From Megascapheus bottae (taxonomy: Eukaryota > Chordata > Mammalia > Rodentia > Geomyidae), in contig JANJXV010000013.1 in NCBI GenBank assembly GCA_024803745.1, positions 6,634,001 through 6,698,000 on the forward strand: a DNA stretch of 64,000 nt. Reading direction: 5' to 3'. A program made the position numbers and the translations under genes. The notes under the pieces were generated by a model. It had not been told where the DNA came from and ran no database searches. It worked only from the letters and a program-made list of their open reading frames with translations. Below are positions 1-10,404 of the stretch, one piece after another (within the stretch, counting starts at the first letter, position 1; each line of letters begins with the position of its first letter).

Positions 1-60
1 AACAGCAGCAACAACAAAATAAATAAATAAAAAGAAAACAACAATGCAAAAAAACATGAA
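1..60. repeat. A-rich low-complexity tract
   Basis: Runs of AAC, AAAT and AAAG-type units. It could be the poly(A)-like tail of a retroelement lying mainly upstream of the window, but no element body is visible. Confidence 0.5.
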
Positions 61-164
61 GTACTTTCTGAGAGCAGAAGAAACATTTACCAGTGTACAT
101 GGGTTACTTACTAGCAGATAACACTTATAAGCTAAAAACAGGTTTCAAACAACTATACAAAGTT

Positions 165-375
165 AAAACAATAGGCAAGGATAAAAAGTTCCACAAAGAA
201 TACTTGAAATGGCAAATAGTCTGAGAAAAAGTAGAACATTTCTAAATACTAGAAAAATGCAAATTAAAACTAAAGGGATATTTTATCATACAGACGGCAG
301 ATGATTATTATTAAAAAGTGAAGTATGAAAAGTATTGGGGAAGTTGGGAAGAACCGGGAAATCTTCACTACAAGC
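165..375 (+). mobile_element. ancient L1 (L1M-like) ORF2 relic
   Basis: Decayed sense-strand match to the part of mammalian L1 ORF2 downstream of reverse transcriptase. The recognisable stretch reads like 'GCAAATTAAAACTA' followed by a degraded TTACACC-type block and an 'AAGTATTGGGGAAG' block where L1s usually have the 'AAGTGTTGG..AGGATGTGG' region. No open frame survives. The following bases to 645 hold nothing I recognise. Confidence 0.6.
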
Positions 376-645
376 AAGACGGAAAATGAACACACCTATT
401 AAAGAAAACCGTATAGATCCTCTTCAAATAGTCAACAATTGAAATGACATATGAAAAGAAAGCCCTGGACAAAGACTCCAAAGCCAGACAAAAGAGGATA
501 AGTTCCATGCATTGCACAATGAGGGACAGCTTATTATATCTTCCCAAATTGCTAAGTGAGCAAATTTGAAATTTTCACATTACAAAGAATCTTAAGTGTT
601 TGAGGGGAGGTGTTAACTAATAATTTGTTAGTGATTCAATTAATA

Positions 646-876
646 TTTTTTTTTGTGGGTCATGGGGCTTGAATTTAGCCTGGGCACTGTCCCTGAGCTC
701 TTCAGCTCAAAGTTACCACCCTACCCTTGAGCAAAGCCCCACTTCCCATTTTCTACAGGTTAATTGGAAATAAGAGTCTCAGATCCTTTTGTACCAGAGC
801 TGGCTTTGAACCTTGATCCTCAGATCTCAGCCTCCTGAGTAGGTAGGATTACAGGCATGAGCCACTGCACCTGGGA
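646..876 (-). mobile_element. 7SL-Geo composite SINE
   Basis: Reverse-strand SINE: T-run at the left (its A tail), the Geo-type right half (CCTGGGCACTGTCCCTGAGC, GTTAATTGGAAATAAGAGTC), then a 7SL-derived left half (CTCAGCCTCCTGAGTAG, GATTACAGGCATGAGCCAC). The 7SL part carries the internal pol III promoter in this class. Moderately diverged; no clear TSD. Confidence 0.85.
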
Positions 877-1739
877 GATTTGAGGACAGGGAATATATTT
901 GCAGTCTTATAGCAGTTTTGTTGGAAGTATTTATTGGCTTCAAGCCAAATAAATAATTTTTACAGTAAAAGAATTTCATGACATCTCGACCAGATAGATT
1001 TCATTCAATTGAATGGCTAATGAGATCATGTGGCTTTAGATGGGATAATATATCAATCATTTTTTGCAGTTGTTGAAAATACATATACTGAATATAATAC
1101 CAGATCAAAAAATGAGGAAATACAAGATAAATTTAAAAAAACTAAGGAATTTCTAAGAATCAATACGAATAGCTATTAGAAAAACTGTCAAAAAAAAGCC
1201 AAAAATCACAGGGCTCATTAAAAGTATTTCATTTCTGACTGGATTATACACTTAGTATATGATATTATGAGAGTTCAAAATTTTAAATATACTTAGTAGA
1301 TTAAAATACTATAGCTATGTTATGTTTCATGTGGCTGACAATTAAGTATAGTTATAAAGTAAGTTTTTTCCATAGGAAATATAAAAAATGCAGAATGAAA
1401 ATTTTATAGTCCAAGAACCGTGATGAATGTAATTTACATCTAAATGTTAGAAAAATATATGGAGAGACTTGACAGATTACAACAGCAATATTGTAGATGA
1501 TAACATGATTTTGAGTAAAAGAAATAGAATGTCCTTTGTTATATTCTTATCCTTTCAAATTTCCTATATAATTCATTTGCACAATTGCTTTGTATAATTG
1601 TACAATAATTCTTTCTAAAATTATTGTGTGAGATATTATTAGACATAATTATCTATAAGTAAGGCAAAGATTATTAAGCTGGATAAAAGAAAAGCAATGT
1701 AATGATACACAAAAAATTTAAATTAAAGTTTTTCAAAAC
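877..1739. other. AT-rich interval, nothing recognised
   Basis: No gene, repeat family or strong motif identified. Short A-rich runs occur near 1100-1200. Stop codons are frequent in all frames. Confidence 0.5.
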
Positions 1740-2785
1740 TAGATAGTACAAGTTTCTGTACAGATAAAAGCATAGCTACTAAAGTAGAAAGACAGTTAAC
1801 CAACTAGGAAAAGAATTTTACCAATATCAGACAAATGTTTAATATATCTACAGGAAACTCAAAAAACTAATCTCCCCGAACTCCTAAACCAATCACTAAA
1901 TGGGCAAGGAAACTAAAGAGAGACTTATCAAAAGAAGAGGTTAAAATGGTACAAAAGCATATGAGAAAATGCTCATCATCCATGGTCATAAAGGAAATGC
2001 AAATACAAACAACCCTAAGATACCACCTTACCCCAGCAAGAATGGCCAAGATTTTGAACTCAGACAATGACAGATGCTGGCAGGATTGTGGTGAAAAAGG
2101 AACCCTACTGCAATGCTAGTGGGAATGTAACCTAGTTCAGCCACTCTGGAAAGCAGTTTGGAGGTTTCTTAAAGAACTGAAAATAGACCTTCCATACAAT
2201 CCCACCATACCACTCCTGGGCATCTATCCTGAACATCATAATCCAAGATAAGGACACTTGCTCAGTTATGTTCATCTTTTCCCTATTCACAATAGTCAAG
2301 TGATGGAAACAACCCAGCTGCCCTACTGCAGATGAATGGTACATATATACAATGGAACTCTACATAGCCAACAGACAAGATAAAATAATGGCATTTGCAG
2401 GGAAGTGGATGAATTTAGAGTGAATCATGTTGAGTGAGACAAGTCAAGACCAAAGGAACAAAAGGTGCATGGTATCCTTAATATGTGGCTATTAGATCCA
2501 AACAGTACAAGAACAAGGACTCAATATTTGCTTACCCAATGCTATGGACTTGGTATTGGAAATATAAACATAAGCACATAGACATAAAAATTTATGACTC
2601 TATAGACATGTTTTATTACATTGATTCATATGTATCTATGACATACAAACCCTCAGCCTAATTTTAAGTGTTTTAAAATCTAAGTGCCAGTGATTGTATA
2701 TAGATTTCTTTCTTGAATATTTGTTATACATGTCATTTGAAATGTGATGTAAAAATCAATGTTAATAAATTCTTCTATAAAAATA
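1740..2785 (+). mobile_element. L1-D copy 1: ORF2 C-terminus plus 3' UTR, 5'-truncated
   Basis: Sense L1 fragment. Translation gives the ORF2 C-terminal region, including the Cys-rich segment (RCWQDCGEKGTLLQC) and the LPY-P-IPLLGIYP motif. A stop replaces the first Trp of the conserved CWWEC motif (TGG to TAG near 2117) and frameshifts follow, so it is dead. The 3' UTR runs to an AATAAA-containing end at about 2785. The same 3' end recurs at 3122-3770 and, inverted, at 20592-20768, which defines one family. Confidence 0.85.
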
Positions 2786-3121
2786 GTACAATGACTAAGA
2801 AAATGAGAACTACAGTGCTATCACATTATCACACCTGTGGTCATAGACTAAGGAATATTATTAGGAGCAAGGACAGACACAGGACTGTTTATGATGATAA
2901 AATATCCTCTGTTGTTGCTGTATCAGGGAAGGGAATGGGAAAAACAAGATGATGAGACAAAGGACCAAGGATGAATCAGTGTAACAGCGATACTCACAGG
3001 ACAATATGTTGGAAATCAACTTTACAACTTGGGTGGGGAAGGGATACTAATATTCAAGAAGTATTCACTACCTTACAAATGTAACTGTAACCCCTGTATA
3101 TATCACATTGATAATAAATAT
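2786..3121 (+). mobile_element. L1-B type 3' UTR fragment
   Basis: Contains the L1-B signature CAACTTTACAACTT, then ACTACCTTACAAATGTAACTGTAACCCC and an AATAAA-like terminus. The same order occurs inverted at 11733-12050 and 37262-37600. It sits exactly between two L1-D copies, all in the same orientation. Confidence 0.7.
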
Positions 3122-3770
3122 TTTAAAAATTGCATATAAACCTTCCCTACGATCCCGCCATATCACTTCTGGGCATCTATCCTGAACATCATGACCCAAG
3201 ATATTATAAGGACACCTGCTCAGCTATATTCATCTCTGCACTATTCACAATAGCCAGGCGATGGAAACAATCCAGATGCCCTACTGCAGATGAATGGATA
3301 CAGAAAATGTGGTATATATACACAATGGAATTCTACATAGCCAACAGACAAGATAAAATAATGGCATTCGCAGGGAAGTGGATGAATCTAGAGCGAATCA
3401 TGTTGAGTGAGACAAGTCAAGACCTAAGGGACAAAAGGTGCATGGCATCCTTAATATGTGGCTATTAAATCCAAAGAGTACAAGAGCGAGGACTCAATAA
3501 CTGCATACCCAAAGCTATGGACATGGTAATGGAAATATAAACATAACTATATAGACATAAAAACCTATGACTCTATAGACACAATGTTTTATTTCATAAA
3601 TTAATGTTTCTATGACATACGCACCCTTAGCCTAATTTTGATTAAGTTCTAAATACTAAGTCCCAGTAATTGTAAATAGAGATTCCCTTCTTGAACACTT
3701 GTTTGTTAAACTTGTCATTTAAAATATGATGTAAAAATCAACATTAATGAATTATTTAAAAAAATATTGG
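3122..3770 (+). mobile_element. L1-D copy 2: ORF2 C-terminus plus 3' UTR
   Basis: Sense L1 fragment that starts inside ORF2 at LPYDPAISLLGIYPEHHDPRY. It keeps an open frame of 112 codons (3130-3468) to the natural end of ORF2, then the same 3' UTR as copy 1, ending near 3770 in an A-rich tail. The ORF2 tail is less damaged than in copy 1. It is 5'-truncated, so it has no endonuclease or reverse transcriptase domain. Confidence 0.85.
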
Positions 3771-4109
3771 GTAACCTGATGGCAATGTAGAGCCTGAACT
3801 GTGTATTCCAAATAACAAATCATATCAAATACTTCACAAATGATGATTTTCATCTGCATGGAATGAAAGGAAGAAGTTTTATTTTATGTTGGAAATAATA
3901 CTAATACTGAGGAAAATACATGATAAAAAATCACAAACCATAACTGCTGTTAATCTAGAGGCAAAAATTTTTCAGTAAAGGCTTGGGCAATCAATCTCAA
4001 CAATATATAAACCAAATAATACATAATGGTCTATTAGATCTACTTTAAGAGAACAAAGTTGGCTAAACATTCAGGAAATATCAATGTAATTCACCATGTT
4101 AATATTTTA
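3771..4109. other. AT-rich interval, nothing recognised
   Basis: About 340 bases with no assignable element; stop codons in all frames. Confidence 0.4.
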
Positions 4110-4370
4110 ATACAATTTCATTGTTATTATTAATGGGCTGGACAGAGGGTTTACTATTTCACCATTCAGGCAATGAGTACTATTCTTTTGGAATAATTTC
4201 ATCCCTTTCTTCACAGTCCTTTTTCTGACCCTGCCCCCAATCACATAGTTCATTTTCCACAGAGCGTACACTGAAAGCCATGCTTGAATTTCTTCACCCC
4301 GCCTCCTTTCCTTTCTGTACCTCTTTCCCTGCCATATTCAAGTCAAATACAGAAAAATTTACCGTCATGT
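4110..4370 (-). mobile_element. L1-B type 3' UTR relic
   Basis: Inverted, diverged match to the L1-B end: ATTTCATTGTTATTATTAAT, GGGTTTACTATTTCACC, CAATGAGTACTATTCTT, then a pyrimidine-rich block and AGTTCATTTTCCAC. Block order agrees with 11733-12050. Confidence 0.6.
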
Positions 4371-4390
4371 CAAGGGATGAATGGAAAGCA

Positions 4391-4590
4391 TTTTTTTTTT
4401 GCCAGTCTTGGGGCTTGAACTCAGGGCCTGGGCACTGTCCTTGGGCTTTCTCATGGCTAGAGCTCTACCACTTGAGCCACAGCATCACTTTTGGCATTGT
4501 TTTTCTACATATGTGGTACCGAGGAATCAAACCCGGGTCGTGGTGCATGCTAGGCAAGCACTTTACCCCTAGGCCAATCTTCCTGCCCCT
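4391..4590 (-). mobile_element. IDL-Geo dimeric SINE
   Basis: Inverted full-length dimer: T10 tail, GCCAGTCTTGGGGCTTGAAC, CTCTACCACTTGAGCCACAG (Geo half), then GTGGTACCGAGGAATC and GCATGCTAGGCAAGCAC (ID/tRNA-like half with A-box and B-box positions). Shadow reading frames here translate SINE and are not genes. Confidence 0.9.
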
Positions 4591-4694
4591 TAACATCTTA
4601 TTCTTAAAGTATAATGAAAACCCTTATTTACTTTCTATCTACAAAGAGAATACAGTACGTTCTCTCATAAAAACTTGAAAAATACAAACTTATT

Positions 4695-4915
4695 TATAGT
4701 GTCAGGAAAAAATTATTGGTGGCTGCAGACAGAGATTGTATAGGTGGGAGAGTGCAGAAAACAAAATACACAGGAACAGAGAAAACTTTGCTGAGAATAG
4801 ATTGTGGTGACAATAGAGATGTATACTTATTTCCAATATGTATCAAGGCATATAGGCTTAAAATGTGAAAATTATTTTGTATCAGCTATGCATTTCAATT
4901 ATTCAAACAAGTGAA
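4695..4915 (+). mobile_element. ancient L1M 3' UTR relic
   Basis: Carries the decayed 'ATTGTGGTGA' plus 'AAAATGTGAAAATTATTTTGTAT' succession typical of old mammalian L1 3' UTRs. Highly mutated; assignment is by pattern order only. Confidence 0.5.
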
Positions 4916-5113
4916 AAAAGAAAACTATTTGGCAATTTCCTGTACAGTGAAGAACTTTAACCTCAATCCAATCACACTAGTTCTTTGAATATAACAATAA
5001 CAAGTGTCAGATATTCGGGGAAAATGATAATGCAGGCAATATTCAATAGTTTTAATGACATGCCTTATCAGAGATAATGTGTAATGGGAAATTACCCTAT
5101 CAAAAGATACTGA

Positions 5114-5255
5114 GGGGTCCAGCAGCATAACCTAGTGGTAGAGTTCTCGCCTAGCATGCATGAAGCTCTGGTTTGATTCCTCAGTACCACAAACACAGAG
5201 TAAACAAAAGGCAGAAGTGGCACTGTGGCTCATCAGGTGGCAGAGTAAAAGGAGT
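5114..5255 (+). mobile_element. IDL-Geo SINE, 3'-truncated
   Basis: ID-like half is clear (CCTAGTGGTAGAGTTCTCGC, CTAGCATGCATGAAGC, GATTCCTCAGTACCAC), followed by the first part of Geo (CAGAAGTGGCACTGTGGCTC). The usual CCCTGAGTTCAAGCCCC end and A tail are missing, so the element is broken around 5255. Confidence 0.85.
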
Positions 5256-6044
5256 GGCCAAGGACCAATGTGGAGTCTCCTTTTCGTGTTTCTGTTTTCA
5301 GGGACAGAGTGTTTGAGAAGCTCACTGTGTGGAGGCTGTGGAGAAGTAATGTGAGGCACGGAAACTTCACGTCCTAATGGACGTAGGCCTGTGTCTAACT
5401 GAGAGAACGGGAAGCAGCAGCTGGATGGTGAAAAAGACTCATTGGTCCCCACAAAGATAAATGGGGAACAGTTGGTTTTCCACCAGGGCGGTGCCTCCCA
5501 CCATGCCCTTGTCTCTTCTTTTTTGTGGCACGAATATTCTCTTGGGCTAAAGGGGAAGACACGCATATAGATCACAGAGACAGCTGCTGTTGTTCTTTCA
5601 CAGGATAATTTGTCCCACCTTCAGAAATCGCTCTCCTTGGTCACACTGGGAGTGAGCCCAGATGCTTTGTGTTATGAAATTCAATGTCAAACCAATTATG
5701 GGTGTACTGATGCATCCTAATAACCTAGATGATGAAATTGCAAGTTCAGCCATTTTCTCTTTGTAAATTTAAATTCTAACATTTCATTCTGTGATGATTC
5801 ATGCGGACTTGAGTCAGTAACAAGTGGTGTTGATGGATAGTCTAGTCTTCTAAGGGTAGATATAAATGTTCAAAGGGGGCAAGGGGTCATGAAAATAATG
5901 CTGATTAAATGTATCTTCTATTCTGTATAACAGAGAGAGGTAATATGTTCATAGATAGGATGGGATCTGCTTTGATTCTGGTTCGTCCTTTCAGGTATCT
6001 GTCTGGTTTTAATAGGATGCAGTCAAGAATTCAATGTATATTCT
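5256..6044. other. unassigned interval, GC-richer than surroundings to about 5680
   Basis: No known element. About 5256-5680 is noticeably less AT-rich. A reverse frame (5132-5575, 147 codons) is open here, but its last part is antisense to the SINE at 5114-5255, so I do not call it a gene. A pyrimidine run ending in CAG (5280-5300) resembles a 3' splice site on the plus strand; no matching exon is evident. Confidence 0.4.
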
Positions 6045-6198
6045 ATAAATCTAAGAAGAGTGAGGGAGGGGGTAGGTAGGGGAAAGATGAGTGAGAATGT
6101 TGAAAGGGATGACATGGATCAAGATGTATTAATAAACTGCTTTATTAAATGGCAACTGTTTTGTACAACTACTGAATATAATAAAAATAATTCCTTTT
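6045..6198 (+). mobile_element. L1-C type 3' end
   Basis: Sense copy of the 3' end seen inverted three times at 10.05-10.79 kb: GGGATGACATGGATCAAGAT, AATAAACTGC, TTGTACAACTACTGAATATAA. It served as the target for the chimeric insertion that follows. Confidence 0.6.
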
Positions 6199-6738
6199 AA
6201 AAGAAAGCATAAGGGCCGGGAGTTTGGCCTAGTGGTAGAGTGCTTGCCTAGCATGCACGAAGACCCGGGTTGGATTCCTTGGTACTACATACATAGAAAA
6301 AAGCCAGAAATGATTCTGAGGCACAAGTGGTAGAGCACTAGCCTTGAGAAAGTCCAAGGACAGTGCTCAGGCTCTGAACTCAAGCTCAAGCCATATAACC
6401 AATGATTGTTGTCCTTAATGTACTATGTTATCTCTCATCTCCTTTGCTGTCCCTTGGTTATCTCATATTGTTATAGTATCTCACTTTGTTATCTGATATA
6501 TTGAATTTATTTGTATTTGGTTATTTGAAATTTGATAGGGAAGGGGGGAAAACCAAGACGGGTGGGGGATGTGGGGGGGAGGGAAATGGGTGCCAAGACA
6601 TGTGAAAGGGTATCAATGTATGTGAATTAATGCACCTTCTATCTGGCAAATATCATGTAACCCTTTTACTAACTACAATAAAAAAAATGCAGTGGGAGCA
6701 CTGGAACAGCAAAAAAAAAAAAAAAAAGAAAGCATAAG
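6199..6738 (+). mobile_element. SINE/L1 chimeric retro-insertion with TSD and short 3' transduction
   Basis: One unit bounded by a 13-base direct repeat AAGAAAGCATAAG (6201-6213 and 6726-6738). Inside: IDL-Geo SINE from its 5' end (6214) to about 6400, joined without tail to an L1-A 3' UTR (CCATATAACCAATGATTGTT onward to AATAAA near 6678), then 23 extra bases (6688-6710) and a 17-base A-run. The single TSD pair around both parts argues for one integration event. See findings. Confidence 0.85.
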
Positions 6739-6835
6739 ATCTCAGTGCTACTACAGTTTACTACCCAATGAATATAACTGTAGCCCTTCTATACATTATC
6801 CTGACAATAAAATTCTTAAAAAAAGAAAGAATAAA
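6739..6835 (+). mobile_element. L1-B type 3' terminus
   Basis: GTTTACTACCCAATGAATAT, ACTGTAGCCCTTCTATAC and CCTGACAATAAAATTC reproduce the L1-B end, including the polyadenylation signal. Confidence 0.6.
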
Positions 6836-7644
6836 ATTGTCAGGAATAGGAATACTTGTTTTGTCCTGATCAAGATTTTTACTTGGATGTCCTTAGAAAT
6901 ATAGTAAGTGACCATATAAATTACGAAAACTCCATTTTCTAGTCTAAGATTTCTTGAATGGAACTAGAATTAAATATTCAACTTTACATTTTGCACTGTT
7001 TATAGGAAATTCATTCAAGTTTGCAGAAAAAAGCTTCCTTTCTGAGTAATTAATTGCAAAGAAGTTTATATCAAGTATATATAGTTCTCATATGTATATA
7101 GGTGTGTTCATATATATTTGCTTACACACACATATACATCTCTATATTGTCTTATTTGGGGATTAATTTAATTGAAGATGAATTACTTTTACATGAAGTT
7201 AAATAACTACACCAATAAATATTGATAATCAAAACACAGGAATGAAACAGAAAAAGATGGGCATTACTTTGAAGGTAATAACTGAAGCTGATATGTATTA
7301 TAATGTGCTATTACTGCTTACTTTTATTTTCTCTCTTAGCATGTGTGTGTATGTTATGAATATATCCCCTCACATGTTAGAGCGATAGTATTAAAAGTAA
7401 AATTGTTAAGCAACATGGAATATTTGTGTTTAACAAGGTGCCAACTTGATTACAGAGTCCTTACTTTGATCATTTCTTATTAGTAATGAATCTAATGTAT
7501 GGAGATTCTAGATTCTTCTAACCTTTACTAATAACTGTCATTGTCATTATTTTTAATTAGAGACGTTTCAGGGAATGAGTATGGAATCTCATTGCTTTTC
7601 ACTTTCTTCTGATAGGAGAGGATTTTCCTATGGAATATGATTAC
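6836..7644. other. AT-rich interval, nothing recognised
   Basis: No assignable repeat or coding signal. A short TA/CA-rich stretch lies near 7070-7135. Confidence 0.4.
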
Positions 7645-8020
7645 AATTGGGAATTTGTATAGCCATCACCAAAAGCACGATGTAAATTCCATCTGCTACT
7701 CCTATTTCTTCGTGCTTCTGAGTTATTATTAATTTTCCATTTCATGAATATTGTATACACTGAATCACATCATACTCAGCCTGTTGAAATTAGCATTTTT
7801 CATTCAAAATTATGCTGCTATGATATATTTAGCCTCTAGGCATATCAATAATTCTATATTATTCCTCTTGCCAAATTCATTTTATGTATACATTACAGTT
7901 TGCCCAACACAATGGGAGCATATGAATTGGTTTCATTTGGGGGCTATTACAGATAAATCATATGTGAGTATTTGTGGATTTATATAAATGTATATTATTT
8001 CCATAGGGTAAAGATCAGCA
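7645..8020 (-). mobile_element. ancient L1M ORF2 relic
   Basis: Inverted relic of the ORF2 end: TTGGTTTCATTTGGGGGCTA followed by TTACAGATAAATCATATGTG, then CCATAGGGTAAAGATCAGCA, corresponds in order to the classic L1 'GTTTCCA..TTGGGGCTATTATGAATAA..TGGGTAAATACC' region. Very diverged. The 78-codon frame here is incidental. Confidence 0.6.
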
Positions 8021-8078
8021 ATCTATATCCTGTGGGATAAATCCAGCTCATAACCTATTTTGTAAGCCAGACAAGGTA

Positions 8079-8312
8079 TTGTATGCCAGTGGCTCACATC
8101 TGTAATCCTAGCTCCTCAGAAGGCTGAGATTTGAGGATCATTGTTCAAAGCTAGCCCAGGCAGGATAGTCTGTGAAACTATTACCTCCAATTAACCACCA
8201 AAAAAAATGTAAAAACTAAGGTGTGGCTTTACTGGTAGAGTACTAACCTTGAGCAAGAGTTCAGGGACAGCCACAGTTCAAGCCCCAGGGCCAGCACGTG
8301 TACAAAAAGTAG
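8079..8312 (+). mobile_element. 7SL-Geo composite SINE
   Basis: Sense copy: CCAGTGGCTCACATCTGTAA, GGCTGAGATTTGAGGATC (7SL half), CTCCAATTAACCACCA linker, then TGGCTTTACTGGTAGAGTAC and AGTTCAAGCCCCAGG (Geo half). Confidence 0.85.
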
Positions 8313-8404
8313 AATAATTCATTAATGGATGGAAGTATTTAACTCATCTTTTCCTGAGTTATTGATAAATTTTTGCTTTGTACTTGTTTATTGTCTAGAA
8401 TCAT

Positions 8405-8740
8405 GAAAGGTCAGGCCTGATGGCTCATGCCTACAATCCCTGCTTCTCAGAATGTACACCTCAAGAAGACTATTAAGCAAGACCACTGGAAACTTTAGCA
8501 AGGATCCATCTCACCAAATAAACCTGTACTCTCAGCTAAGTACTAAGCAAAAATATGAGACTATCATTCAGACTGGTGTTGGGCAAAAACTCAGTTATTC
8601 AAAGAATAACTGAGCCAAAAAAATATTGGAGGCATGAGTCAAGTAATAGAGCATCTGTACAGCAAGGGTGAATCCATGAGTTCAAACCCCAGTTCTACCA
8701 TTAAAAATCACATAAACACGAATAATAAATAAAATAAAAT
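8405..8740 (+). mobile_element. old 7SL-7SL-ID trimeric SINE
   Basis: Starts with a 7SL-like module (GGCTCATGCCTACAATCCC), a second degraded unit, then an ID/tRNA-like module (CATGAGTCAAGTAATAGAGC and GAGTTCAAACCCCAGTTCTACC) and an A-rich (AATAAA)n tail. More diverged than IDL-Geo copies, so probably older. Confidence 0.65.
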
Positions 8741-8867
8741 AAACTTTAAAAATTTTGTATCTGCACCTTTTTAAGGGAGGGAACAATTTCCTCTCTTTGT
8801 ATATTTTTGAGAGTTTTCTTCATTAACAGATGATGAATTCTGTAAGATATTTTTGCTGAAGGTTTCT

Positions 8868-8955
8868 TTTTCCCCTGGTGATAGTAGGGGTTGAACTTAG
8901 TACCTCACAGTTTTTAGACAAGTTATCACTATTTGAGAAATGTAATCAGTCCTTT
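8868..8955 (-). mobile_element. ID-like SINE relic
   Basis: GTAGGGGTTGAACTTAGTACCTC is the inverted B-box end of the ID-like module of the trimeric SINE. Only that end is recognisable. Confidence 0.45.
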
Positions 8956-9442
8956 ATGCTTTTTTTGGCTTAGTTATTTTCAGGTAGATGATGTGTGGCA
9001 GTTATTTTTTTTCTGAAATTACATCTACTTGCATTTCTTCTTCATCATAGTCAGTAATTATATAACATTTTTTATGTGTATTACTACTGTACTTTTTTCC
9101 AACACTGGCACATATTTTTCTTACAAATTTCTATGAAATAATGTGCATAGAATTGGTGTTGGTTGTATCTATGTAGTATTTTTTTTCAAATAATTGAGAC
9201 ACATTCTTGGTAACTTTTATTAAGTAATGCATGAGACATTGGAATTATTTATTTAAATTACAGTATTGAATTTACCGTGAAGCCATCTGTATAGTAAAGT
9301 TTGTAAATACTAGTCCTTTAATTTGACATGCATTTGTTTGATTAAATGTACAGTTTTCATTGACTCTTTACACAATCTTTGTATCTATAGAGAGTTAAAT
9401 TTAAGTTGCTTAATATACATTGCCTAATATAATTGAATACAA
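8956..9442. other. AT-rich interval, nothing recognised
   Basis: T-rich with no assignable element or open frame of note. Confidence 0.4.
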
Positions 9443-9676
9443 TTTTTTTTTGTCGGTCGTGGAGGTTAAATCTGGGCCTGGGTTTGTCCCTGAGCTCTTC
9501 AGCTCAAAGCTAGTGCTCTACCACTTGAATCAAAGCACCATTTCCAGTTTTCTGGTGGTTAATTGGAGATAAGAATTTCACAGACTTTAGTGCCCAGCCT
9601 GATTTTGAACTGTAATTCTCAGATCTCAGCGTCCTGAGTAGCTAGGATTACGGGCATGAGCCATTGGTGCCCAGCT
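9443..9676 (-). mobile_element. 7SL-Geo composite SINE
   Basis: Inverted full-length copy: T-run, GTCCCTGAGCTCTTCAGCTC, GGTGGTTAATTGGAGATAAG, CTCAGATCTCAGCGTCCTGA, GATTACGGGCATGAGCCA. Confidence 0.9.
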
Positions 9677-10054
9677 CCAAATTTTTAATATTTTCAGTCC
9701 ATTGCTTTAAAATCCTGTTCCTTCGTGAATGGTAGAAAAACATTTGTGTCTTCTCTGTTTATTTTGTCAAGTTTTCTGAGTCTTAATTTATGAATAATCT
9801 ATTTTGTTTCATTAATTTCCCCTCACAGTTCTGTGGTTTATATTTTATTGATTTCCAGTCTTATTGTTACATTTCTGTTCTACCTTATATGACTTCGATA
9901 TTTTTCTGCTTTTATTTTTCTGCTTTCTTAAATCCAAGCAAAAATATTGATTCAATTCTCTCTTCCTTTCTATTATGGCATTAAATCTATAAATCTCTCT
10001 TAGTACTCTTTATAATTTTAGCTGCATGCTGCATATTTGAGCACTTCATTTTTA
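9677..10054. other. T-rich interval, possible ancient L1
   Basis: Faint reverse-strand resemblance to old L1 ORF2 (TTTATTGATTTCCAGTCTTA near 9847), too weak to call. A 64-codon frame here is low-complexity Phe/Ser/Tyr. Confidence 0.3.
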
Positions 10055-10205
10055 CGTAGTTCATTTTTTAAATGAATTATCATTAAGTAGTAATACAAAG
10101 AAGTTGCTACTTACCAAAGCTTTTTATAATAAATACAATGTTTTGATTTACTGTCACCTTTGTCAACTGTCTTTCCCATCACTCTCAATCTACCCCTTCC
10201 CTAAC
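10055..10205 (-). mobile_element. L1-C type 3' end, copy i
   Basis: Inverted: ATTATCATTAAGTAGTAATA, AAAGAAGTTGCTACTTACC, then GTCACCTTTGTCAACTGTC and a pyrimidine block. First of three equivalent ends in one orientation within 750 bases. Confidence 0.6.
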
Positions 10206-10404
10206 AATACAGACAAAAATTCAACACATGTACTGCAAAATTCATCTTTTTTTTTTACTTGTGACACAGAAATTCAGGGAGAAAACACAGGGAAAGATGG
10301 ATCTTCATTAAACTTCTCACCCACATTCTGTATCCTTGTTATAGCCTGAAACTTCATGTAACCATATCACTGTGAAAGTACTTACTTGTGTTCATAACTG
10401 CAGT

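Noticed and set aside
4280..4678. 132-codon frame as a gene
   Set aside because: Mostly L1-B UTR and SINE read through; the peptide (WGLNSGPGHCPWAFS) recurs wherever inverted IDL-Geo copies occur.
5280..5350. Exon bounded by a CAG acceptor and a GTAATG donor
   Set aside because: Consensus-like splice sites of this quality are frequent by chance, and no coding continuity or neighbouring exon supports them.
5132..5575. 147-codon reverse frame as a gene
   Set aside because: Its C-terminal part is antisense to an IDL-Geo SINE, and it shows no domain, splice or promoter context.
6214..6290. tRNA gene (A-box and B-box present)
   Set aside because: This is the ID-like half of a SINE; it lacks a cloverleaf with an anticodon stem and is followed by the Geo module. 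The same holds for every SINE here.
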